From contig OY856410.1 in assembly GCA_963693085.1 (NCBI GenBank), forward strand, positions 1,329,647,804-1,329,711,803: DNA of 64,000 bases. The letters are read 5' to 3'. A program made the position numbers and the translations under genes. Source of the stretch: Alisma plantago-aquatica. Its lineage: Eukaryota > Streptophyta > Magnoliopsida > Alismatales > Alismataceae. Position 1 is the stretch's first letter, and each line of letters starts with the position of its first letter. Below, in pieces: positions 23,621-36,369 of the stretch. A model generated the notes under the pieces. It made no database searches. It was given only the letters and a program-made list of their open reading frames with translations, and was not told where the DNA came from.

Positions 23621-25829
23621 TGTTGGGAATTAGGGGAGGCAAAGAAGGCAGCGGAAAAAAAAAATTTCTCCCTGAAACCCGGAACAAGGAAACGCGTCAA
23701 CGTCTATATAATAGGAAAGGATGGTTTGTGGAATCATACCTTGTCCCGAGGTTTTCTCGGTGACAATACCTCACACCTTGCGCGGTCTTCACCTCCAGTC
23801 TTGGACGGTGTAAGTGTAGCTCCTGGTCGCACTGGGACTGACAGGATTAAAGGATGTCCTCCTAGCGATAGAAACCTCCCGCCTCTAAAGTAGTCCACAC
23901 GGACCACTTGGAACTCCAATCTCCTTGTCCCACAAGGAATTGGAAGGAGTCACACCCTCATGCTGATGTACTAGTCGCCAACACACTCTCCTATTGCCAA
24001 TTGTCTTTCCCTTGTTGCACCTCCCTTTGCGGGTAGCACTTGCTCGGGCACTCTCTCAGTTACCAAAACCAGAAAGAACGACAACTTTACAGAGCAACTA
24101 GTTGCACTGAGTTGTACTTTGAGAAGCCCCCAATACCCCTATATATATAGGAGAGTCATGGGACAGGGTTCTCCATCCCGGGCAATGCGTGACTAAAAGA
24201 AGGAGTAGAAGGGTTCGAGATTTTCCACAAAACAACCAACTAGAAACCTAAACCGATCATTTAACAACTGAAACGGTCAGTTGGGGACCTCAACCGGTCG
24301 GTTGACACCTCAACCGATCGGTTGGGACCCATGAGATGGTTGGTTCACTTTCTGAACCAATCGGTTTGTGGTCCTGATCAGTTGTCGATCGACATACCCT
24401 CTTTTATTTCTAATGGTATCAAATACCAATCCTTGTTCCAATCAAATTGGGCAAGTGAAACACAATGAAAATTCTCACCAATCTAACTTTCCCAACTTGC
24501 TTGGTTGCAACAGTTGAACCGATCATTTCAACACTTGAAGCAATCGTTCACCCTATCCATGAGCCGATGGACTCACAACTTGAGTCGACCGGTTCACCAA
24601 GCTAAGCCGATCGGTTCATCACATGAGTCGATCGGTTGGGAGTGCAGATTGTGCAGAATCAATCAATTGCGGTTTCAATCAGTTCGATACTCTAATCAAT
24701 CTGTCCAACACCTTGAACACTATGATTTTGAGCTATTAATCAATTGAGTGTTTAATTGAACTACTAAACTCCTTTAGTAATCAATCTAAACATTGTTTGT
24801 GGACAAAACTCCTCTTCCAGGTTAAATCCTATGTGTGTGACCCTGCAGGTCCATTTCACGTTGGCAGTGAAAGTCCATAACACTTATGACTTCACAAGCA
24901 AAGAGTGGTGCCTAGTCACACATCAGTGCTATCCAAGTGAAAGTAGAAAGTTGGAGAACAACTTTCAATCCTACAATCCATGAATGGTGTTATAGTGAAT
25001 GTATAATTCCTTTATCACTGATATCCCGAATGAACTCGAGGAATGGAACAATCATCCTGTCAACGTTCATTCACTTTCTTGATCTGAGAGTAGATTGAAC
25101 GAGATATGTATGACATCAATATCACATACTAATTCACACATGCATGTGCATGCCTATCTAAATCCTACTCATCAAGTGGCCATGGATATCATAATCCCTT
25201 AGGAGGGACAAATCCCATATCTATCACTCACCCCTCAAAAGCCCCATGTGTCAAAGCCACCCAATCATCACCTTTATAACAACCCATGTTTCAGGACTGC
25301 GTTTGATGATGTCAAAGTGTGCCCAATGACATGTGTTGAGTGTAGTGATTTCAAGTCAAAGAATCACACTCACCACCATCACTGTGAGTACTGACTGTGA
25401 CTACCATGTCATGGTTCCATGTGTCAAACTCACGGTGGGTCTGTCTCGTACACTTGTTCTCTAACAAGTACTTATGTGTTTGGTTTGATATCTCTATATC
25501 ATGACTAATGAGATTTCGTCATCAACCAACACCACAATCTAGTCTTGTATGTCATTGTTGTCTATCTACCTTCCACAATGACATCTGACTAGGGACATAA
25601 CAAGAATGTACAAACTCTTAGCATTCATATGATCTCATCATTCAGGTCCTTAACCTGAAAGCATACGTCATTGAGTACTATCATTCTCTAGACATTCAAT
25701 CTGTTCTATCACTATCTCATATGACTGAACTAGAAAGAATTGGAAGCTTGCCTTTGATGTTTATCAAATCAATCTTAATATATCCCACCAATCATCCTAT
25801 GATTGGCTCTCAGGGTATACATACCAACA
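23621..25829 (-). repeat. copia 3' LTR (left on plus strand)
   Basis: 2209 bp. On the minus strand it begins TGTTGGTATG and ends CCCAACA. It includes a TATA-rich palindrome (CCTATATATATAGG) at 24137-24150 and a cluster of AACCGATCGGTT-like palindromes at about 24240-24640. Open frames inside it (for example 23618-23893 and 24505-24747) also occur in the other LTR and are not genes. Confidence 0.92.
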
Positions 25830-25845
25830 GAATCCCACTTGCACT
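25830..25845 (-). promoter_or_regulatory. copia polypurine tract
   Basis: On the minus strand the sequence just before the 3' LTR reads GCAAGTGGGATTC, a purine-rich primer tract for plus-strand synthesis, here with a few pyrimidine interruptions. Confidence 0.6.
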
Positions 25846-26179
25846 GCGAGCCAATCACCCTTGAATCATATTCATAGTGATCTTCAAACATGTCCCACAT
25901 GTTACAGTGCTCTTGTGCCAACATAGTGAGTTATGGAAACACCTTGCCAAAGTCAGTATAAATTGCATGTCTCACATATCTTCGCTGTACATCACACGTA
26001 TGAGATGGAGTCGCCATAATATGCGATCTAGTATTCCTTTGCTAACCTTTAACCACATTGCATGATTAAGAATTCCATACTTGTCATCAATGACCGGAAT
26101 ATCTATAATTTCATCTCACGAACTTCCAGATCCATATAGTATCCACTACTGTTCTCTAACACATGGATACTCGGCATTT

Positions 26180-26335
26180 CCTTTTAAACGGATTTATTGG
26201 AACACTTCCAATTAACAACAAACTTTCACTTTTATATATCCTATATATATATTGCGATTAATTTTCTGTCCTTTCAGAAATTCGCATCAATGTAACTCTT
26301 TACATTGAACTCTTCCTTATCTCCATAGTACTAGT
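26180..26335 (-). pseudogene. copia RNase H remnant
   Basis: Minus-strand EEFNVKSYIDANF, then after stops VNWKCSNK, correspond to the copia RNase H blocks G(Y/F).DA.F and VSWKSSKQ. Heavily decayed. Its position between the RT remnant and the 3' LTR is the usual order. Confidence 0.5.
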
Positions 26336-26589
26336 ACATCTCAAGTACTTATCAAGTTCTCATGGTATTATAGTAACTCTTACTAGAAATAGACAGACAT
26401 CCACTCGTCATGTCTCACATACGAGTTATCAGGATGAGAAAATCCTATTGTCATGTCTTACATACAAGATAATGAATGCATTTTATTCTTGTCATGTCCA
26501 TACATGCAAGATAATGTGATGATTACATACATGATAGATCCATATCTATTCTTCGTGCTCCCATTCTTCAAAAGAATTGGACACTTGGC

Positions 26590-27010
26590 CTTGGGATACT
26601 AACTCCATGTAACATGGACAAGTTTTCTCCCACTGAATCTATGCATACTGAACCCTTCAGTACAGATTTCCAATGTATGCTCTCTCTTTTCCAGATCAAG
26701 AGGTTTTTGAGAACTATCTCTATAGATCTCTATTCCAATCACATAGGAAACATCTCTATCTTCCTTAAAGATAATTTCCACTTTTGCATTTCCATTCTAG
26801 AACATTTCCATTTCACACCAACATGTGGAATGTGAACACGCTCCCACTAAATCACAGATCCCTTCTTTATCTTTGACATATCAGTCAAACCCATTGACTA
26901 TATCATCAAAGCAAAGATCCAATTCTGAGTTGATTGTACTCAATCAATCACATTGATTAGTCCATTGTAACTTATAGACTTCATTTGCATTAGTGGATTC
27001 ATAAACCTTA
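26590..27010 (-). pseudogene. copia reverse transcriptase remnant
   Basis: On the minus strand, EVYKLQ and LCFDDIVNGFD (27000-26890) resemble the start of a copia RT block. After a shift comes IIFKEDRDVSYVIGIEIYRD (26778-26719), the block that follows the RT active site (usual form KDLGEA.YVLGI.I.RD). The YVDD active site itself is not visible. Confidence 0.65.
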
Positions 27011-28214
27011 TAGGTTGTGTCACGTACACATCCTTGTTTTATTCCTCATAGGAATGCAGTTTTAGTATCCATATGCCAAATGTCTTAGTCATTAAGTTGC
27101 ATGCATCATCCTTCTCAAAATGTTATCCATGTTTCCTAACACTTAAGATTCATTTGCCCTTATGGATTTCATCCAATGGGTGCTACCATCAAGGTCATAC
27201 CTTATGGTTCACATGGATGTCATTTAGGATGTAATGGTCATAAACGATAACTCAAAATTTGATTCCTCATATTCATCTAGATAGTTGACTCATCACATGA
27301 ACAACTCATCACATAGATAATTGAGGTGTATCTGTCAAGGAAATAAGAACTCACAACCCTTGTGATTCTCAATTTCTTTTATTAGTGTGGGGTATTCTTT
27401 TATTAAGAAGAACTCAGTTATTTGATAATCATTCTCTAACTCCTTAGAGTATGATGCCTTCTTGATTTAGACATCACCATGCCTTAATCATGAGTTCACT
27501 ATGATACACTAGCACAATCACTCATAAGGATCTTAAACATTTGGTCCAAGTACTTCATTCATTGATCTCATCAAGAATTAACACTTCACCAAATTTGCAC
27601 TTCATCTATGATAATCTTGAACACTTCAAGATATTCATATTGGTATTTCTCTAAACACCATTTGAAACATTATCATTTCTTCCAATAGGTGTGTAAATAC
27701 ATCACATGTATCGTACCTAATAGGATAGTCATTCTCCCACTATCTTTAGTGAAGATTGATTAATCATGTCCAAGATATTCATGTCTCTTACTAGTTCTCT
27801 AACCAAAAGAGTCTAGATTTATCCATCATATTTAAACTAGAAATGAATTTCTCATGATTGATGATAATTTGATTGTTTGAGTTATCTATAACTTTTAGGT
27901 ATCATTTTATCTTATGCATATCAAATACCACAAGATAAACAAGGCATTTCCACAAAGATCATATCCTTATAAATTGAAACATCTCTTTATTAATTGCCAT
28001 CATTGTTATACAATATGCAAAAATAAAGTGCTTCTATCTATTGGCAAATATGAAATGGCAGTTCATAACTGTATTACACGCCTTATAGGCTGAAAATAAA
28101 TTAAAGTACTCCTATCTATGGCGGAAACACTTGCCCCAATTATGAGTGCTTTACACTTTACATCTTGGTATCATATACCTCAAAAAGTGTTACAAGTTTA
28201 TTTTCATGACACCT

Positions 28215-29069
28215 TCAAGTGGAGACTTCAGTTGTCTCCTTCTTCTTTTGTTCTTCCAGATAGAGAGGAAAATTCCTTTTCCAATGTCCTGGCTTTGGAC
28301 AATGGTGGAAATTTCCTTTCTTGGTCACGCCTCCCTTGGCCTTGAGAGCTGAAGTCGACTTGGGCTCTTGGCTAGCATCAGAACATTTCTTTGCTTTGCC
28401 CTTGCCCTTGCGCTTGGACTTGCCCTTCTTGCTTGTGATCACCATCACAGGCTTGGGCTTGTCCTTCTTCATCTGTATCTCGGATGTCCTCAACATGCCC
28501 AACAACTCTGACAGTGGCCTATCAAAGTTGTTCATGTTGTAGTTCATCAAAAACTGACTGTAGGATTCTGGCAACGATTGCAGTATCACGTCAGTAGCCA
28601 ACTCTTGGCTCAGTGGAAATCCCAGTCTCTACAGGTTCTCCACATACCCAATCATCATGAGTGTGTGAGGACCAACTGGATCTCCTTCTGTCATGACACA
28701 CTTGAACAGTGCCCTTGAGACATTGTATCTCTCTTGCCATGCCTGATCTTCATACATGTTCCTGAGATGCTGAATCATCTCAATGACACCCATGTTCTCA
28801 TGTTGTCTCTACAACTCATGGTTCATAGAACATAACATCAAGCACTTTGCATCAATGACATCATCAGAATGCTTCTTGTAAGCATCCCTTTCTGTCTTTG
28901 GTGCATTAGGAGTGGGTTCCTATGGAATTGGAGTATCCAGGACATAGAGCTTACGCTCTTGAGTGAGAACAATTCTCAATGTTCGATACCAGTCGTGGAA
29001 GTTTATCCCATTTAGCTTTTCCTTTTCAAGGACCGATCGCAAAGAAAAGTGATTTTTGTTTGTTGCCAT
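28215..29069 (-). pseudogene. copia Gag with zinc knuckle, three TAG stops
   Basis: One frame of 285 codons from ATG at 29069. It reads as a copia-type gag (UBN2-like): FSLRSVLEKEKLNGINFHDW near the start, LQSLPESYSQF in the middle, a Lys/Gly-rich basic stretch, then HHCPKPGHWKRNFP. That last block is a damaged zinc knuckle: the usual C..C....H....C has lost its first and last Cys. TAG stops at codons 50, 87 and 147 (plus positions 28922-28920, 28811-28809, 28631-28629) could each be a C-to-T change from CAG. Gag would form the particle shell. Confidence 0.85.
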
Positions 29070-29879
29070 TTGAACTACAAAAGGAAATATGCAATTTTAG
29101 TCCAAGAACTCATTTTTGACTTATTTGATTGATTTGAAAATTTGACAATATAATTAGGCCTTTAATTAATTATTTCTCCCACTATTTTAGTTTAAATTTA
29201 TAGCCCTCACCATCAATTCGGAAGATTGCAGCGTACAACCTTCTAGTGGACAAGATCCTGAAATCCTCTAAGTCATGGACCAGCTAGGGCTGTGACCCAC
29301 AACATAGATCTCTCAGGTAGGAAACTCTTGCCAATTGCATCATATGAAACTCTTGATAAGATGTCATATGCAACTCCTTGCCATGAGCATCTCCATGCCT
29401 CAAGGTACTAGATCCCATCTAGATCACCTTGTTAAGTCTGACCCAAAGCAAACACGATGAATATGCACCCTGCTAGGGCAGACCCACACACATTCATCCT
29501 TCACGCTTCTACGAGATAGACGGTGCACCACGCTAGGGAGTGCCCACACTTGGTCGATCAAGTTTTTCACATGTGTCACATTTGGAAGGCATCTAAAACT
29601 TAATATTTAATGAGGGATTTGGTTTTTATATACATATACATATCCAATTACCACAATACATAGTATGTATCATATACATGCTATATCCCACAGAAAACAT
29701 GCAAAACAATAAAAGCGATGATTATGGCCATCCTAATGTGATTCCCCGAGCCAAGAGGAATCACAGTCATCTAGGTCTACATCACATGCAACCTATACAA
29801 TATGAACTTTGTTCTTTGCCTTCCGACAAGATCAACTCATCACATGAATGACTTGCTGGTTTTGGCCCGGTCGTCTGGG

Positions 29880-30065
29880 TGCCACCAACCGATCGGTTGG
29901 CTCCTCCAACCGATCGGTTTGCCTGGTCATCGTGCATCTCATCATGGCCGCCAACCGCTCGTCATGATCCTCAAACTGGTCATCAACCGATCGGCTCACT
30001 CCTTGAACCAATCATCTGGAATGTCACCCGATCAGTTCACGCTTTGAACCGATCGTCTCAGCTAT
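29880..30065. repeat. AACCGATCGGTT motif cluster in copia leader
   Basis: Between the primer-binding site and gag, the leader repeats variants of CCAACCGATCGGTTGG every 20-35 bp (29885, 29909, 29986, 30038 and nearby). The same motif is clustered in both LTRs. In this position it would be transcribed in the 5' untranslated RNA. Confidence 0.8.
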
Positions 30066-30494
30066 CGTCTGGATGTCCGCCGTTCTTTGACATAACAGGA
30101 AATAAAATATATCCTAATTTTACATTGCTTAAAAGGGAAACCCCAAGTTACATTCGGGGGGATAAAAGGTAGGAAAGAATCTCAAATTATTTCGACTTAC
30201 ATCAGGAATAGTAGAGGGAAGATCGGTGCGTAGACTGAGATGCAAGCAACCACATAAAACCATACACATATAGGGTTTATTGGCCATAACCACGCTATAC
30301 ATCCACCACAAAACTCATTTAAGGGCGACGTGTATCGAGTGCATTAATAATACATATCATATATGTACATTGGGATTTTTGGATTTAGGATTGAACATGC
30401 ATAAAGCCAATATTATTTGCATCATATGCAATAAATAAAGGCGACAAACCAAAATCGATCATATCGATATTCCTAAAATATAGAACAGTTGACG

Positions 30495-30508
30495 TGGCTC
30501 TGATACCA
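30495..30508 (-). promoter_or_regulatory. copia primer-binding site (initiator tRNA-Met type)
   Basis: On the minus strand 30508-30495 reads TGGTATCAGAGCCA, complementary to the 3' end of plant initiator tRNA-Met. It lies one base inside the 5' LTR. This fixes the element's orientation. Confidence 0.9.
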
Positions 30509-30509
30509 C

Positions 30510-32725
30510 TGTTGGGTTTTAGGGGAGGCAGAGAAGGCAGCGGAAACAAAAATTTTCTCCCCCAAACCCAGAACAAGGAAACACGTCAACGTCTATATAA
30601 TAGGAAAGGATGGTTTGTGGAATCATACCTTGTCCCGAGGCTTGCTCGACGATAATACCTCGTGCCTTGCGCGGTCTTCACCTCTGGTCGTGTCTGCGCA
30701 GCTCCTGGTCGCACGGGGATTGACAGGATTGAAGGTTGTCCTCCTAGCGGTAGAAACCTCCCGCCTATGAAGTAGTCCTCACGGACCACCTGGAACTCCA
30801 ATCTCCTTATCCCACAAGGAATTGTAAGGAGTCACACTCTCCTATTGACGTACTAGTCGCCAACACACTCTCCTGCTGCCAGTTGCAACTGTAGTTGTCT
30901 TTCCCTTGTTGCACCTCTCTTTGTGGGTAGCACTTGCTCGGGCTCTCTATCGGTTACCAAAACCAGAGAGAACGACAACTTTATAGAGCAACTGGTTGCA
31001 CTGAGTTGTACTTTGAGAAGCCCCCAATACCCCTATATATATAGGAGAGTCATGGGACAGGGTTCTCCATCCCGGGAAATGTGGGACTAAAAGCAGGACT
31101 AGAAGGGTTCGAGATTTTCCACAAAAACAACCAACTCACAACCTGAACCGATCGTTTCATAACTAAAACGGTCGGTTGGGGACCTGAACCGGTCGGTTGA
31201 CACCTCAACCGATCGGTTGGGACCCATGAGTCGGTCGGTTCACTTTTTGAACCGATCGGTTCATGGTCCTGATCAGTTCCCGATCGACTTTCCCTCTTTT
31301 ATTTCTAATTGGTATCAAATACCAATCCTTGTTCCAATCAAATTGGGCAAGTAAAACGCAAGGAAAATTCTCACCAATATGACTTTCCCAACTTGCTCGG
31401 TTGCAACAGTTGAACCGATCGTTTCAATACTTGAAGCAATCATTCACCCTATCCATGAGCCGATCAACTCACAACTTGAGCCGACTAGTTCACCAAGCTG
31501 AGCCGATCGGTTCATCACATGAGCCGATCAGTTGGGAGTGCAGATTGTGCAGAATCAGTCAATTGCAGTTTCAATCAATTTGATACTCTAATCAATCTGT
31601 CCAACACCTTGAACACTATGATTTTGAGCTATCAATCAATTGAGTGTTTAATTGAACTACTAAACTCCTTTAGTAATCAATCTAAACATTGTTTGTGGAC
31701 AAAACTCCTCTTCCAGGTTAAATCCTATGTGTGTGACCCTGCAGGTCCATTTCACGTTGGCAGTGAAAGTCCATAACACTTATGACTTCACAAGCAAAGA
31801 GTGGTGCCTAGTCACACATCAGTGCTACCCAAGTGAAAGTATAAAGTTGGAGAACAACTTTCAATCCTACAATTCGTGAATGGTGTTACAGTGAATGTAT
31901 AATTCCTTTATGACTGATATCCCGAATGAACTCGAGGCATGGAACAATCATCATGTCAATGTTCATTCACTTTCTTGATCTCAGAGTAGATTGAACGAGA
32001 TATGTATGACATCAATATCACATATTGATTCACACATGCGTGCGCACGCCTATCTCAATCCTACTCATCAAGTGGTCATGGATATCATACTCCCTTAGGA
32101 GGGACAAATCCCATATCTATCACTCACCCCTTAAAAGCCCCATGTGTCAAAGCCACCCAATCATCACCTTTATAACAACCCATGTTTCAGGACTACGTTT
32201 GATGATGTCAAAGTGTGCCCAACGACATGTGTTAAGTGTAGTGATTTCAGGTCAAAGAATCACACTCACCACCATCACTGTGAGTACTGACTGTGACTAC
32301 CATGTCATGGTTCCATGTGTCAAACTCACGGTGGGTTTGTCCGGTACACTTGTTCTCTAACAAGTACCTATGTGTTTGGTTTGATATCACTATATCATGA
32401 CTAATGAGATTTTGTCATCAACCAACACCACAATCTAGTCTTGTGTGTCATTGATGTCTATCTACCTTCCACAATGACATCCGACTAGGGACATAACAAG
32501 AATGTACAAACTCTTAGCATATGTATGATCTCATCGTTCAAGTCCTTAACCTGAAAGCATATGTCATTGAGTATTGTCATTCTCTAGACATTCAATCTGT
32601 TCTATCACTATCTCATATGACTGAACCAGAAAGAATTGGAAGCTTGCTTTTGATGTTTATCAAATCAATCTTAATGTATCCCACAAATCATCCTATGATT
32701 GGCTCTCAGGGCATACATACCAACA
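30510..32725 (-). repeat. copia 5' LTR (right on plus strand)
   Basis: 2216 bp, the counterpart of 23621-25829. The TATA palindrome lies at about 31032-31045 and the AACCGATCGGTT-like cluster at about 31140-31550. As the 5' LTR of a minus-strand element it would carry the promoter for the gag transcript. Confidence 0.92.
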
Positions 32726-32730
32726 GTATG

Positions 32731-33229
32731 GGGACAAAGGGCCCCCTTGTCTGAGTTCACGACTAGCTTTGAAAGGCCTGGCATTCTTCCCAATCCAAGC
32801 TATAGTATTTTTCCCTTTCCAAATAGATTCCATGATGAAAGACCTTATGTTTTGAGGAAGATTGATCTTTTTGATCGTATCATTAATGAAGTCCCATGAC
32901 ATTTGGTCATAGGCTTTTGTCAAATTGATTTTTATCACCATGGTCGTTGATCCTGTCCTTCATTTCATATTGTGGATCGGTTCCTGGAAAACAACAATCT
33001 TGTCAGTTATCTTGCGCCCAGGTATAAATCTACTATGTGATTGAGATACCCATCCGGTCATATAAGGTTTAATTTTTTCAACTACCAGTTTGGAAGCAGC
33101 TTTCAGGACGATGTTGTTTAGGGAGATTGGTCGCAAGTTCACACACTTCTCAGGAGTTCTAGATTTTGGAAGTTGATAAGAGGTAGAAGTCAACCATTGA
33201 GAAATGGAGTTATCTTGACCCGGAGACAT
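32731..33229 (-). pseudogene. LINE reverse transcriptase, N-terminal part
   Basis: 33229-32960 encodes the opening RT blocks of plant LINEs (NLRPISLNNIVLKAASKLV, QSHSRFIPGRKITDKIV). After a break, 32941-32731 encodes KINLTKAYDQMSWDF, with the first catalytic Asp usually in this block replaced by Asn (INLTKAYD), and RQGGPLSPY at the copia insertion point. The frame resumes at 23620. Confidence 0.85.
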
Positions 33230-36200
33230 GGGGGGTGTTTGTTGCTATGAAAAATATCGATGAATTCTAGGTATTAAGCCTTATTCCTCTTTTTTTGATA
33301 CAATCTACCTTGACCTTATGTGTTATGTTTTACTTACCAATTAGTATTGATGACTGCCACTAACTAGGTTGCAAGCAAAGCTCAAGTAGAATGGCATGCA
33401 AATAATGTGCACAACCAAATGATGGGTGCATGTAGCTACACAAATCTTCACTAAAATCTATTGCATGTGTCTTCTTCTCAACAACCTACTCATAGGATTG
33501 TTGAGTCCTCTACTACTGTTGTTGAACGTCTACTTTGCCATGATATATGGATAGTCGGGAGCTTATCTAAATCTAGAGAAATAACCAACCCTACAACTAT
33601 TGAGGTGACTACAAAAATAGTAAATTTCAACTCTCATAGAAATTGGTATGGATGATTGTTATATTTTACTTATCAATTACTATTAATGGTGATTAGCGGG
33701 AGCTCCAAGAGAAAAGGAAACAAGGCAAGTTCATCCCTGAGGGCACAAGAAATGAATTGATAGTTTCTCTAGGTAGCCTAGAGCATCCTAGACGTGTTAG
33801 GGTTGTAGGCGTTGGTGTGGGTATAAGAGTGTTCTTTGGGCCATCAAAGTGCAAATCTGTCCAGAAAGGGGGATTCTCAAAAGAGGAGGTAAATGACTTA
33901 ATTACAAAGGGAATGCAGGAGGCAATGAGCCAACATGTACCTTCTCAGTCAGCGGATCAAACATTACTAGTTGTGCTTCCCTGCTCTTCACACGAAGCGC
34001 ACCCCCCTATGAAAGAGGTGGTTGGGAATAATCATGTGGACCCAACACCTAGCACATTCGTGTAAGTATTTTTGTGACATAGTAATCTTTTCATGATGAT
34101 ATATTTAGGTATATATAACACTCTATGATAATTTGTAGGGGTTGAGGCCATGTCATCTAAAATTAAAAGAAAATATCATTGATGTGGACGAGGCTTACCC
34201 ACCCCTTGCATGTGCCACAACTCATGGTGCTCCATTACCTACTGATGCGGTTCATGTGTGACTGAGGCTTGTCAGCAAAGCTTGGAAGAAGTATCCACTA
34301 ACATATGACCAACCTAACACTGAGACAATCGGTGAAGCAGAAGGAGGCGTGTCACGTGGTCTAAAATAGGAGTTGTCTATACTGATCATGATGTATGGTA
34401 ATTTTACATTACATTTGTATCGATATATACATGACAATTGATATAAAATTATGTATATGCACGAAATATGGCCTAAGTAACCTCATATAGCTCATCCTCC
34501 TCCAAATATACCTCCTCCTCAATTACCTAGTTGGATTGCATAGGACCTATTCGACTCGATGGGTCCTCAATTCAGGGGTATGGCATTATTCATAGGTGAA
34601 CATGAAGAAGATTCCCCTATGATAGTTTCTATTATGGAGGACGTTGTAGGTCAACGTTATGATACTGGTACATTTCTACAAGATGTTTTGAAGTTGTTTC
34701 ATTATGCTTGGTAGAATACATCTGTGATTGAACTTTGGATATGGTGAGATCCTATATAGATATATACCTCATTTTATATATGGTGATCTATATTATTATA
34801 TATTAATGCATACATGATATATGTTTTGCAGCCACCTACATAGTGTTTATACAAAATTTTCCATGGCCCATTGGAATTTCTGGTTCCATCCTTGATTAGT
34901 CGTGTACTTAAAGACCCTTGATATGTTACTCTACACTTCTCTATTGCATTCAAATATTTTGATAAAAAGAAAAAGAGAGTGATATTATCTCCATACAATG
35001 TTGAGTAAGTTTACTTACTTTGCTTATAATTTTGACATAAGAAATTACATTATAATGTGGATTTTGAGTTATATTTTTTCCCTTCTTATCACTCAGGAAT
35101 AACCATTGGGTCTTGTTTGTTGTTGTCCCTGTGACGCTAGTTTTTTATTATCTAGATCCTAATGGTGACAAAATAGATAATGAGAGACATGATTTGAAAA
35201 AGTCATTATTCACATGAGTAATTTTTTATATTTATATATGTTAACATATCTATTACATGACTATTTACTTATGCAATTCAATGTGTTACATTAACATATA
35301 GGGTTGTAAAACTATTTTAAAAAGATGTTGGAAAGGTGGACATGAAAAAGAAAGTGATAGATTGGGAGAATGTTGAGGTAGTTTTCTAACTCCAATGCAT
35401 ATTCATGCCAACTATGTTACTTTAATTTAACGCATTGTGTGTTGAAATTTATAGTGTTTTGTACAAAACAATAGTTGCAGATGCGGATACTATGTTATGT
35501 GATATATGGACATGATTGTCGGATATGGGGCAGTAGACATCAATGATATACAAAACATAATACATATATATAGTATTGATCATCATAAGTATATATTCTC
35601 ATTAGATAATATGAAAATATCAAACTTATTAATTATATATGTCATTCTCTTTGAAAGTGTTTAAAACCAAAGAATTTGAAATGCTAGAAAAGCTAGTAGA
35701 TGTACACATGTCATATATGAGAGAACAACTAGATGAGATACAAGAATAATGGACATAAGCCTTCGAAAGGGATGTAAACTTTAATTTCGATTGGGATGAA
35801 GAAGAATGATTTTTCTAAAATTTTAGGTCATAAATTCTATTATACATGTGGTGCTTATGACTTCTTGAAACTTTAAATTTGATGCATGCATATGTGTATG
35901 ATGATCTATATACATGTGTGTGAATGCGAAGATGAATGAAAGAATGTTTCTACATGTCATGAGAATAAAATTGGTATATATGTAAATGAAGTAACATGAG
36001 AGTGAATGAATGTGAAGATGGTCGAATTATGATAGAACATGTGATGAAATAGAATTGGAGAATGAATTATGATTGCATGTTTGATGAAATGGAATTGGAG
36101 AATGAATAAAATTATGTGCATATATTATGTTAATTTATTATTTCATGTTTGGGGCATGTTGTTAAGTTGAACTCACACGATGTTGTTAACCTACTATTCA

Positions 36201-36369
36201 GAACTGAACTGAAGATTATGCATCCTACTGGCCAGCTAGGTAGTAGGTCTGTAGGGCTGTTATATAAAAATAACAAAAAAATTAGTCTTTGGTTGATTCA
36301 AAAAAATTAAAACTATATGCATGAGTCATTGGTTATAGTAAAATAATTGATATTAAAGGATAAAACCAA

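Larger units (their letters stand above)
23616..32730 (-). mobile_element. complete Ty1/copia retrotransposon with 5-bp TSD
   Basis: Two 2.2-kb LTRs (23621-25829 and 30510-32725) flank a 4.7-kb internal region. GTATG at 23616-23620 and again at 32726-32730 is a perfect target duplication. The primer-binding site lies next to the right LTR, so the element reads on the minus strand. Gag is present with three stops. RT and RNase H survive as fragments. Protease and integrase were not recognised, and the space between gag and RT is too short, so pol is partly deleted. The LTRs are alike by eye, differing by scattered substitutions and small indels, so this is the youngest layer of the nest. Confidence 0.93.
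21410..33236 (-). mobile_element. 5'-truncated LINE, split by a copia element
   Basis: Minus-strand LINE inserted in the second CACTA-2 gene. Its two parts are 33236-32726 (N-terminal half of RT) and 23620-21410 (rest of RT, zf-RVT, RNase H), about 2.7 kb in total. The 3' poly(A) appears on the plus strand as a T-run at about 21408-21416. The left flank ACATGAAG and the right flank ACATGGGGGGTG look like a mutated target duplication, and the CACTA reading continues across it. The endonuclease domain is missing, so the copy was already truncated at insertion. Confidence 0.82.
20740..35815 (+). pseudogene. TNP1-like / Ulp1-protease gene of CACTA-2, split
   Basis: Left part (20740-21410): an acidic stretch, then PKLVVDFDNAGNPFGKNNN and LGVLTR, matching the Transposase_24 pattern, then QYIHEV just before the LINE. 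Right part resumes at about 33238 with FVAMKNID, then KRKQGKFIPEGTRNELIVSL and EHPRRVR (33690-33800). A C48/Ulp1-like protease core follows at 35098-35500: His in NHWVLFV (35104), Asp in YYLDP (35155) and Cys in CGYYVM (35482). Likely introns separate the parts. Stops include a TGA at 35500 right after CGYYVM. Ulp1-type domains are common in the second gene of plant CACTA elements. The copy is dead because of the insertion and stops. Confidence 0.72.

Noticed and set aside
23618..23893. Frames inside the copia LTRs (also 30586-30801, 32025-32360) as genes
   Set aside because: They lie wholly in LTR sequence, are not kept equally in both LTRs, and match no domain.
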